Assembly (NCBI GenBank): GCA_019309945.1 | Contig: JAFDFH010000072.1 | Location: 1-10,089, forward strand | Reading direction: 5' to 3' | Length of the DNA stretch: 10,089 nt | Source: Deltaproteobacteria bacterium | Lineage (GTDB): Bacteria; Desulfobacterota; Desulfobacteria; Desulfobacterales; JAFDFH01 | Part shown: piece after piece, positions 1 to 5,921 of the stretch | How the letters are laid out: every line of letters starts with the position of its first letter | How positions within the stretch are numbered: the stretch's first letter is position 1 | Notes under the pieces: generated by a model | The model's database searches: none | What the model was told of the DNA's origin: nothing | The model's input: only the letters and a program-made list of their open reading frames with translations | Position numbers and translations under genes: made by a program

Positions 1-2
1 GT

Positions 3-86
3 TATCTGAATTTCAATCGTCAGCATCCGGATGAAAATTGTCGCTGGGTTTCCGACCCCGCTACATATTGTGATTCATCCGGTTAG
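3..86 (+). CDS. possible 3' end of an upstream gene (27 codons, partial)
   Basis: One frame is open from the window edge to TAG at 84-86 and reads as plausible protein: it begins YLNFNRQHPDEN, continues CRWVSDPATYC and ends in DSSG. Two cysteines and two tryptophan/tyrosine-rich patches make it look more like real coding sequence than random DNA, but 27 residues are too few to name a family. It runs in the same direction as all the other genes. It could equally be chance. The gene body lies outside the window. Confidence 0.3.
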   Translation, partial: YLNFNRQHPDENCRWVSDPATYCDSSG

Positions 87-138
87 ATACACAACCTGAA
101 ATTTGCCCTTATCCCGCTTCCCCAAAGGGAATTCTTAT

Positions 139-146
139 CAATTATC
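139..146 (+). repeat. target-site duplication, left copy
   Basis: CAATTATC directly abuts the left end of the GTAAC-type element and is repeated exactly at its right border (332-339). Confidence 0.75.
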
Positions 147-331
147 GTAACTACTCACGTAGTCAGGCTGAAGCTGTTTAGACTGAAGGCTGAAGGGGTA
201 AGAAAAGCACGATTGCCGTACTTTGGTGGAAATATCTGATTCTTGCATCAAACATGGCTTTAAAATGCGCTTTTTCCTAACAGCCTTCAGCCTTCAGCCT
301 ATCCACCTGAGTAGTCCACCTGAGTAGTTAC
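147..331. mobile_element. 185-bp MITE with GTAAC ends, 8-bp target duplication (IS66-like ends)
   Basis: The left end GTAACTACTCA (147-157) is the exact reverse complement of the right end TGAGTAGTTAC (321-331). The ends stay similar for about 27 bp (147-173 against 292-331, roughly 23 of 27 matching) once a 13-bp tandem duplication in the right end (302-314 and 315-327) is allowed for. The element is flanked on both sides by the identical 8-mer CAATTATC (139-146 and 332-339), the classic mark of a target-site duplication. Inside, inverted 7-bp tandem repeats face each other: CTGAAGG twice at 183-196, and CCTTCAG twice plus part of a third at 281-300. There is no room for a transposase, so it must be moved in trans. 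GTAA ends with an 8-bp duplication match what is known of the IS66 family; that assignment is inference. Confidence 0.8.
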
Positions 332-339
332 CAATTATC
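332..339 (+). repeat. target-site duplication, right copy
   Basis: CAATTATC directly follows the right end of the element (331) and matches 139-146 exactly. It lies only 14 bp before the amidohydrolase start codon, so the insertion took place in that gene's leader region. Confidence 0.75.
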
Positions 340-353
340 AATGGTAAATTAAT

Positions 354-1253
354 ATGGCATACCAAGATGTTATCACTGTAGCTTGCGCAAATATCCATCA
401 GCGCCGGCAGGATAAAGCGAACGACCTTTCGGTTTATAAGAATTTCATCCGGGAAGCCGCCAGCAAAGGCAGCAACCTTATTATCTTTCCGGAAATGTCT
501 TTAACAGCCGCCGGCGCGCCACATGGCGGCTCTCATGAACAAATAGCAGACAGATCCATACTTGCCGAAACCATCCCAGGACCTTCGACAGAGGAATTAA
601 TTAAAGAAGCCCGGGACCATGACATTTACATTATCGCCGGCATGCTCGAAAGGGATCAAAAAAATCCCGACCGGATCTATAATACGGCTCCTATCATCAG
701 CCCTGATAAAGGTTTAATCGGTGCCTATCGAAAGGTTCACTTGTTTAAAACAGAGAAGTCATACACGGCCCCCGGCAGCGATTTGCCGATATTTGAAACG
801 AGATATGGTCCCATCGGGGTTTTAATCTGTTCCGATTTTTATTGTTATCCTGAAGCAGCAAGAACCGTCGCCCTTAAAGGAGCACGGTTGATCGCTCTTG
901 TAACAGCAGTAATGGTTACCCTTAAAGATCATAGTGGAAATCAAATAATATATGAAGGGGCGATCGAACTGGTTCCTGATATTATAAGGGTTCGGGCTTA
1001 TGAAAACCACATCTATATCGCCGCAGCCAATTCAGTAGGCGTTTCGCTTTTCGGGTACCGAGCGTTCGGTAAAAGTGCGATCGTTGGCCCGCATCCTCCG
1101 GGGTCTTTTTCTGTGAAATATTTTGCCGGCCCGGCAAGTCAAAACGAAGATGAGCTAATCGTTGCAACGCTTGATCTGAAGGACATGGATAAAATGCGGC
1201 AGCGGCTCTGGGAAAATAGATTCCCGCATCTATACAAAGCGCTTGTTCGGTAA
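354..1253 (+). CDS. carbon-nitrogen hydrolase (nitrilase superfamily), 299 aa
   Basis: Cytoplasmic amidohydrolase of the nitrilase/omega-amidase superfamily, which cleaves non-peptide C-N bonds through a Glu-Lys-Cys triad. All three are in their usual contexts: Glu47 in IIFPEMSLT, Lys127 in AYRKVHLF and Cys159 in GVLICSDFYCYPE. A second conserved stretch, RVRAYENHIYIAAANSVG, lies near residue 214. The 299-residue length suits a single-domain member and no signal peptide is visible. ATG at 354 gives a family-like N-terminus (ITVACANIHQ), but there is no clear Shine-Dalgarno sequence, because a MITE and its target duplication end 14 bp upstream. The substrate cannot be read from sequence; candidates include carbamoyl amines, omega-amides and simple aliphatic amides. 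The last 14 codons, stop included, are duplicated immediately downstream without altering the protein. No functional partner lies next to it. Confidence 0.9.
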   Translation: MAYQDVITVACANIHQRRQDKANDLSVYKNFIREAASKGSNLIIFPEMSLTAAGAPHGGSHEQIADRSILAETIPGPSTEELIKEARDHDIYIIAGMLERDQKNPDRIYNTAPIISPDKGLIGAYRKVHLFKTEKSYTAPGSDLPIFETRYGPIGVLICSDFYCYPEAARTVALKGARLIALVTAVMVTLKDHSGNQIIYEGAIELVPDIIRVRAYENHIYIAAANSVGVSLFGYRAFGKSAIVGPHPPGSFSVKYFAGPASQNEDELIVATLDLKDMDKMRQRLWENRFPHLYKALVR

Positions 1254-1295
1254 GAAAATAGATTCCCGCATCTATACAAAGCGCTTGTTCGGTAA
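1212..1295 (+). repeat. exact 42-bp tandem duplication across the amidohydrolase stop codon
   Basis: Bases 1212-1253 and 1254-1295 are identical over 42 bp. The first copy encodes the last 13 residues and the TAA stop (1251-1253). The second copy starts directly after that stop, so it is untranslated. The absence of any divergence suggests a recent event, such as replication slippage, or an assembly artefact. Confidence 0.9.
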
Positions 1296-1541
1296 AAACA
1301 GAGGGAACATGCCAGAATATAGTCAAATTACCACCCCCAGAGGAGCCATCTGAAATTATTAGCCGAGATCGATCGGGGACTCACGGAACGTATCTGGTTC
1401 GATAACCAATTCTGGCCGTTTTAATCCCACGATTTTGCCGATGACACTGATTCCAATGAAAACGCGATAAATGATGCCAAAGCAGTCGGGTTAAATTCCC
1501 GGCTGCTTGTTGCGTTGCGATCGGATTTGTCATGTGTCGAT

Positions 1542-1563
1542 ACCCCGTGGCTTACAACGGGGT
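1542..1563. repeat. REP-like palindrome 1 (ACCCCGT / ACGGGGT)
   Basis: A perfect 7-bp stem (1542-1548 with 1557-1563) encloses the 8-nt loop GGCTTACA. The left arm plus loop contains the motif CCCCGTGGC, which recurs in the palindrome 55 bp downstream. It resembles extragenic palindromes associated with Y1 (RAYT) transposases, but no such gene is in the window. Confidence 0.45.
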
Positions 1564-1596
1564 CGTTCATTCTTTTGTCAAAAGTGCAGGCCTGCT

Positions 1597-1629
1597 CACC
1601 CCCCGTGGCATCAAGAGATAAGGGGGGTG
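1597..1629. repeat. REP-like palindrome 2 (CACCCCCC / GGGGGGTG)
   Basis: A perfect 8-bp GC-rich stem (1597-1604 with 1622-1629) has a 17-nt loop and is followed by a short T-rich tract (TGTTTTAAAG). It shares CCCCGTGGC with the previous palindrome. It could be the partner of a REP pair or a weak transcription terminator. Confidence 0.45.
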
Positions 1630-1856
1630 TGTTTTAAAGCAGTGTGGGTTTTGGCTGCATCCGGTAAACCCCATTTGAGAAATCAAAACGCCCGACGCGT
1701 TGTGTCCGTGTCCGGCCTATTTTTTTAAGCGCTTTGGTGAGGCTCAAAAGAATTTGCATGAACTTCCAGTGATACATTGGCGTGGTTCGCCCTGGTTCGA
1801 ATTACGATGATTCGGATTGGATTCGTCAGTTTTTAATAGTTGCCGCTTTTTGTAAA

Positions 1857-1872
1857 AAGGAGACCTAATTTG
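1857..1872 (+). promoter_or_regulatory. ribosome-binding site fixing a TTG start
   Basis: AAGGAG at 1857-1862, 7 bp before TTG at 1870-1872, is the only good Shine-Dalgarno sequence near the 5' end of the phosphoesterase gene and decides the start. Confidence 0.65.
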
Positions 1873-3018
1873 AGTCGGCTATTTATATTTATCCTTGTTT
1901 TTTTAAGTATTTATGGGGGAATGCACTTTTACGGTTTTGTGAGGTTGAAACGAGGCTTGGCACTGGAAACAGGAATGGCAGTTGCCCTGGCCCTATTTAT
2001 GGCTGTAATGGTGGTTGCCCCAATTGCCACAAGAGTGACGGAACGGTTGGGATATGAAGTTTTTGCCCGTATTCTGGCCTATATCGGGTACACCTGGATG
2101 GGAGTTTTATTTATATTTATATCGGCGGCTTTTGTCTTTGATATCTACAGGATGCTTCTGTTTTTCACCGGCTTGATACTTCGGACCGACCTGGCATGGA
2201 TTACCCTTGCAGTCCGGCAATCCTGCCTGATTTCTATTTTGCTTGCCTTTAGCATTGTTATTTATGGCATTTTTGAAGCACTCCAAATTCGTACGGAATA
2301 TGTAACCATAAGAACAGCCAAACTTCCCATAACTGTTGAACGTCTGCGAATTGTACAGATTTCCGATATTCATCTCGGTTTGATTGTCGGGAAAGACCGC
2401 TTAAAGAGGATTCTCCGTCAAGTCATAAAGGCAAAACCGGATATTCTGGTGTCCACAGGCGATCTTGTGGACGGACAAATGGACAATCTCTCAGAACTGG
2501 CCGATATGCTTCAGCGTGTGTCGCCGCCGTATGGAAAATTTGCCGTTACCGGGAACCATGAATTCTATGCAGGACTCAACCGGTCGCTTGGGTTTACGGA
2601 AAAAGCGGGGTTTTCCATCCTTCGTGGTGAAGCTCGAAGCATCTCGAACATGATTAATATTGCCGGTGTCGATGATCCTGCCAGGGGACCCTATGGTCCC
2701 GGAAACACTGTTTCAGAAAAGGCTTTACTTTCAAACCTGCCTCACGATAGATTTACAATATTGCTGAAACATCAACCACGGGTGGAAAAAGAGAGCTTAG
2801 GACGATTTGACCTTCAGCTTTCAGGGCACACCCATAAGGGTCAAATATTTCCCTTCAGCCTTATCACAAACCTGTTTTATCAGACCCATGCGGGTTTGGC
2901 TGAGCTGCAAGACCATTCGATGATTTATGTCAGTAGGGGTTCCGGCACCTGGGGACCGCCGGTTCGTTTCCTGGCTCCGCCGGAGGTGACCGTCATCGAC
3001 CTCGTGCGGGCAAAATAG
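1870..3018 (+). CDS. membrane-anchored calcineurin-like metallophosphoesterase, 382 aa
   Basis: Inner-membrane protein whose C-terminal domain is a binuclear-metal phosphoesterase of the YkuE/YaeI-like type. Three or four hydrophobic segments fill roughly residues 2-140. The catalytic domain follows with the usual motifs in order: SDIHLG (Asp166, His168), STGDLVDG (Asp198), GNHEF (Asn229, His230), LLKHQP (His301) and SGHTHKGQ (His320, His322). TTG at 1870 is preferred because AAAGGAG lies 7 bp upstream; another in-frame TTG at 1840 would add ten residues (PLFVKRRPN and the start) but has no ribosome-binding site. Some relatives cleave UDP-diacylglucosamine or other lipid phosphates; the substrate here is unknown. 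It stands alone, 171 bp before the endonuclease IV gene. Confidence 0.88.
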   Translation: MSRLFIFILVFLSIYGGMHFYGFVRLKRGLALETGMAVALALFMAVMVVAPIATRVTERLGYEVFARILAYIGYTWMGVLFIFISAAFVFDIYRMLLFFTGLILRTDLAWITLAVRQSCLISILLAFSIVIYGIFEALQIRTEYVTIRTAKLPITVERLRIVQISDIHLGLIVGKDRLKRILRQVIKAKPDILVSTGDLVDGQMDNLSELADMLQRVSPPYGKFAVTGNHEFYAGLNRSLGFTEKAGFSILRGEARSISNMINIAGVDDPARGPYGPGNTVSEKALLSNLPHDRFTILLKHQPRVEKESLGRFDLQLSGHTHKGQIFPFSLITNLFYQTHAGLAELQDHSMIYVSRGSGTWGPPVRFLAPPEVTVIDLVRAK

Positions 3019-3105
3019 AAAACATGGTAACTTCTCAATATGTTCCAGTAGGCCCGCTGCGCCATCCGGTAATTTTTGTTAAATCCAGGTAGTTGCAGTC
3101 AGTAT

Positions 3106-3132
3106 CGGAGGATTTCCCAAACCTCCGGGGAA
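3106..3132. other. mutually exclusive small hairpins before the endonuclease IV gene
   Basis: CGGAGG (3106-3111) pairs perfectly with CCTCCG (3122-3127). TTCCC (3114-3118) can instead pair with GGGAA (3128-3132), and the two pairings overlap. There is no T-tract, so this is not a standard terminator. It may be chance. The rest of 3019-3189 shows no gene. Confidence 0.25.
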
Positions 3133-3189
3133 CCAGGCGGCAACTGTTGAACATGAAGCGAAAATGCTCAGTAGAGGGAGTTTTTCATT

Positions 3190-4038
3190 ATGAAGCGCAT
3201 CGGGGCACATGTCAGTGCGAGCGGAGGAGTGGAGAATGCACCCTTACATGCCAATGAGATCGGGGCACTGGCTTTTGCATTTTTTACGAGAAACCAGAAA
3301 CGTTGGAAGTCCAAACCCCTGACAACCAATAATGTGGACGGGTTCAAACAAAACTGTGAAAAATTCGGTTTTAAGCCCGAGCATATTCTTCCCCACGACA
3401 GCTATCTGATCAACCTGGGCCATCCTGAAAATGATGGGCTGGCTAAATCAAGGGAGGCGTTTCTGGACGAGTTCCAAAGGTGCGAGCAGCTCGGACTGAA
3501 ATACCTCAACTTTCATCCGGGCAGCCATCTGCATAAATTATCACCTGAAAAATGTCTGGGAAGGATAGCGGAATCGATCAACATCACCCTGGAAAAGACT
3601 GAAACGGTCATGGCCGTGATTGAAAATACGGCCGGGCAGGGTACCAATTTAGGGTTTCAGTTTGAACAGCTTGCCATGATCATTGACCGGGTAGAGAACA
3701 AGAGCAGGGTTGGCGTTTGTCTGGACACCTGTCACACCTATGCGGCCGGTTATGATCTAAAAAGTCGACAAGCCTTTGAGGACACCCTGTCAAGATTTGA
3801 TGCGATCATCGGTTTTAGTTATTTAAAAGGGATGCACCTCAACGATTCCAAAAAAGAATTGGCCAGCCGGGTCGATCGACATGAAAGCATTGGTAAAGGA
3901 ACGCTGGGTCTGGAACCGTTCCAATTTATTATGGCGGACCCGAGGTTTGAAGAAATTCCGCTAATCCTCGAAACTCCCAATCCTGACATTTGGGCGCAAG
4001 AAATTGAATTGCTCTACGGGTATGCAGCTGAGGCGTGA
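3190..4038 (+). CDS. nfo: deoxyribonuclease IV (AP endonuclease IV), 282 aa
   Basis: Base-excision-repair enzyme that cuts the backbone 5' to abasic sites and removes blocked 3' ends, using three zinc ions in a TIM barrel. The protein starts with the family signature RIGAHVSASGGV. All nine metal ligands known from E. coli Nfo are present at identical residue numbers: His69, His109, Glu145, Asp179, His182, His216, Asp229, His231 and Glu261. They lie in contexts such as NFHPGSH, VIENTAGQG, CLDTCHTYAAGYD, HLNDSK and ILETP. The length is typical (E. coli Nfo is 285 aa). ATG 3190 follows a GAGGGAG ribosome-binding site. It appears to be a single-gene unit; the downstream space holds a short relic and a MITE. 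Confidence 0.97.
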   Translation: MKRIGAHVSASGGVENAPLHANEIGALAFAFFTRNQKRWKSKPLTTNNVDGFKQNCEKFGFKPEHILPHDSYLINLGHPENDGLAKSREAFLDEFQRCEQLGLKYLNFHPGSHLHKLSPEKCLGRIAESINITLEKTETVMAVIENTAGQGTNLGFQFEQLAMIIDRVENKSRVGVCLDTCHTYAAGYDLKSRQAFEDTLSRFDAIIGFSYLKGMHLNDSKKELASRVDRHESIGKGTLGLEPFQFIMADPRFEEIPLILETPNPDIWAQEIELLYGYAAEA

Positions 4039-4127
4039 TCCAGGATAGAATTGACCACATCATCAAAGAGGAACGGCAGCACGTGGCTTAAGTTCAAGGT
4101 ATTCTTGCTAAAGAGATCATGCCGTAA
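4035..4127 (+). pseudogene. possible ferritin-like/rubrerythrin C-terminal relic
   Basis: Overlapping the endonuclease IV stop, a frame from GTG 4035 reads IQDRIDHIIKEERQHVA, stops at TAA, and resumes in the same frame as VQGILAKEIMP before a second stop. The pattern I-x2-I-I-x-E-E-x2-H-V-A resembles the last metal-binding helix of ferritin-like proteins. It is far too short for a domain. It could be the dead tail of a lost gene or chance similarity. Confidence 0.2.
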
Positions 4128-4163
4128 CCCCAATGGAAGCGCTTAAGGGGATTAAAGGTTAAA

Positions 4164-4323
4164 CCTAAGTTGAGCGATTTTTTGCGAAGAGATGTACTGA
4201 GATCTTGATGCATAAGGGTTCGCGCAAACCGCAGGCATACCCGTGGCTATGTCGAGGATTTGCGCGGATCCTTGATGCGCTAGAGATCGGTGCAGATCAA
4301 GCAAAAAAATCGCTCAACTTAGG
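4164..4323. mobile_element. 160-bp MITE with CCTAAG ends and 5-bp TTAAA duplication
   Basis: The left end (4164-4185, starting CCTAAGTTGAGCG then a T run and GC) is repeated inverted at the right end (4301-4323); the only difference is six versus seven bases in the homopolymer run. The exact 5-mer TTAAA flanks both sides (4159-4163 and 4324-4328). The interior is also largely self-complementary: the stretch holding CGCGCAAA on the left pairs with TTTGCGCGG on the right around a centre near 4240, so the whole element can fold as one long imperfect hairpin. It encodes no protein. Ends beginning CCT with a short AT-rich duplication recall IS1380-family elements; that link is inference. The right end lies 29 bp before the cytochrome start codon. 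Confidence 0.8.
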
Positions 4324-4352
4324 TTAAAGGCAATTCAGGAAAGGAAACGCGT

Positions 4353-5861
4353 ATGAAAAGTTGGATCAGAACAAGTATTGCCGGATTGAGTTTATTGTGC
4401 GCGACCGGTGTGGTGGCCGCCGAACCTTCCGTAAGCGAATCGACCCAGGAATGTATCGAGTGCCACACCATCAACCACCCCGGAATTGTTGAAGACTGGC
4501 GTAACAGCCGGCATGCCGTCATCACACCGGGGCAGGCCATGAAGGTTAAGGGGTTTGCGCGCAAGGTTTCAAGTCCTAACGTGTCTGACTCGCTCCAGTC
4601 AAACGTTGTGGGCTGCGCGGAATGTCATACCCTGCGACCCGGAGCCCATGGGGATACATTTGAACATAACGGTTACGACATCCACGTAGTGGTCAGCCCC
4701 GATGATTGCCAGACCTGTCACCAAGAAGAACGCAAGCAATATGCCGACAACGTGATGGCCTATGCCTACAAAAACTTTGTTGATAACAAACTCTACCACC
4801 AACTGGAGCGCTCTATTTCCGGCACACCGATTCTAAAAGATAAGAAAATCCACTTTGAAGCACCGGATGAAACCACCCGGGAGTTGACCTGCCTTTACTG
4901 CCACGGGACCAAACTGGAAGTGGTGGGGACCGAGACCCGTGAGTCAGACATGGGTGCGATGGATTTTCCGATCATCAAAGGGTGGCCCAATCAGGGTACC
5001 GGTCGTATTAACCTGGACGGCAGCAGGGGGGCCTGCACCGCCTGCCATAGCCGTCACACTTTTTCCATGGCCATGGCCCGCAAACCTTATACCTGTAAGG
5101 AATGCCATACGGGTCCTGACGTTCCGGTGTTTAAAGTCTATTCCGCCAGCAAGCACGGAAATATCTTTACGACCATGCAGGATAACTGGAATTTTAAAAC
5201 GACACCCTGGGTAATGGGCGAAAATTTCGCTGCGCCGACATGTGCGGCCTGTCATATCAGCCTTTTGGTGAATACCGAAGGCGATCTTGTGACCAGGCGC
5301 ACACACCGGATGAACGACCGTCTAGCCTGGCGGTTATTTGGATTAATCTATGCTCACCCCCACCCCCAAAGTCCGGACACCAGCATTATCCGCAACCAAG
5401 ACGGACAACCGCTGCCCACTACCCTGGACGGAGGGTATGCTACCAAATACCTTATCGGGACGGATGAACAAAAAAAACGCCGCCAGACCATGCAGTCTAT
5501 CTGTTTTAATTGCCATGCTACCTCCTGGGTGCACAGCTATTTTGCCCGCCATGATAATACGATTCAAAAAACCAATGCGCATACAAATACAGCCACCCGG
5601 ATCATGGGCAGGATCTGGGAACGGAATTACGCCTCCGGCTTAACTCAAGGCGCCAACCCATTTGACGAAGCCATTGAAAAAAAATGGAGCGGTCTGTGGC
5701 TGTTTTACGCCAACAGCATTCGCTTTGCCTCAGCCATGGCCGGTGGTGGTGATTACAGTGTGTTTGCCGACGGATATTATAAATTTTCCAAAGGGGTTAC
5801 CGAGATGGAGGAGTGGCTGAGGTTTCGTGAACAAAACGCCATGGACAAACCTGCACCCTGA
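4353..5861 (+). CDS. hao: octaheme c-type cytochrome, hydroxylamine oxidoreductase (HAO)-like, 502 aa
   Basis: Periplasmic multiheme cytochrome. Residues 1-23 form a Sec signal peptide ending VVAA before EPSV. Eight CxxCH heme sites follow, at residues 34-38, 88-92, 119-123, 180-184, 228-232, 248-252, 297-301 and 384-388. Count, spacing and length match the octaheme HAO family, as does the stretch from HRMNDRLAWRLFGLIYAH to PLPTT. There is no CxxCK site, so it is not NrfA. In nitrifiers HAO oxidises hydroxylamine; homologues in non-nitrifiers are thought to reduce nitrite or hydroxylamine. The difference depends on a tyrosine cross-linked to the catalytic heme after heme 8. Tyr468, Tyr475 and Tyr476 (GGDYSV, DGYYKF) are candidates, but I cannot align them reliably. 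ATG 4353 follows AGGAAAGGA. No quinol-dehydrogenase or cytochrome partner lies nearby. A MITE sits in the promoter region. Confidence 0.88.
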   Translation: MKSWIRTSIAGLSLLCATGVVAAEPSVSESTQECIECHTINHPGIVEDWRNSRHAVITPGQAMKVKGFARKVSSPNVSDSLQSNVVGCAECHTLRPGAHGDTFEHNGYDIHVVVSPDDCQTCHQEERKQYADNVMAYAYKNFVDNKLYHQLERSISGTPILKDKKIHFEAPDETTRELTCLYCHGTKLEVVGTETRESDMGAMDFPIIKGWPNQGTGRINLDGSRGACTACHSRHTFSMAMARKPYTCKECHTGPDVPVFKVYSASKHGNIFTTMQDNWNFKTTPWVMGENFAAPTCAACHISLLVNTEGDLVTRRTHRMNDRLAWRLFGLIYAHPHPQSPDTSIIRNQDGQPLPTTLDGGYATKYLIGTDEQKKRRQTMQSICFNCHATSWVHSYFARHDNTIQKTNAHTNTATRIMGRIWERNYASGLTQGANPFDEAIEKKWSGLWLFYANSIRFASAMAGGGDYSVFADGYYKFSKGVTEMEEWLRFREQNAMDKPAP

Positions 5862-5921
5862 TCGGAGACCTACACCCGTTGATGGGTCGAACGCCTTACA
5901 AAAGATTTAAAGGGGGCATAC

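Larger units (their letters stand above)
1309..1810 (+). pseudogene. broken coding remnants, unidentified
   Basis: This stretch has no intact gene but contains protein-like fragments. ATG 1309, after an AGAGGG ribosome-binding-like sequence, opens MPEYSQITTPRGAI and stops at 1351-1353. Shifting frame at 1350 continues as KLLAEIDRGLTERIWFDNQF, hits TAA at 1422-1424, and then stays open to TAA at 1635-1637. In a third frame, 1679-1807 reads EIKTPDALCPCPAYF and ends in HWRGSPWFELR before TGA. One frameshift and two or more stops would be needed to join them. I do not recognise a family, and the fragments may come from one or several dead genes. The overlapping 73-codon frame at 1507 looks low-complexity and is not proposed as a gene. 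Confidence 0.35.

Noticed and set aside
982..1326. 114-codon reverse frame over the amidohydrolase 3' end
   Set aside because: It lies opposite a well-supported gene, and its internal repeat merely reflects the 42-bp DNA duplication.
1507..1728. 73-codon forward frame between the amidohydrolase and phosphoesterase genes
   Set aside because: It runs through both GC-rich palindromes, its residues are unlike a folded protein, it has no convincing ribosome-binding site, and the more protein-like reading lies in other frames.
1840..1869. TTG at 1840 as the phosphoesterase start
   Set aside because: It has no ribosome-binding sequence upstream, while TTG 1870 has AAGGAG at ideal spacing.
4353..5861. 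identification of the multiheme cytochrome as NrfA nitrite reductase
   Set aside because: It has eight CxxCH sites and no CxxCK site; NrfA has five hemes, typically with one CxxCK.
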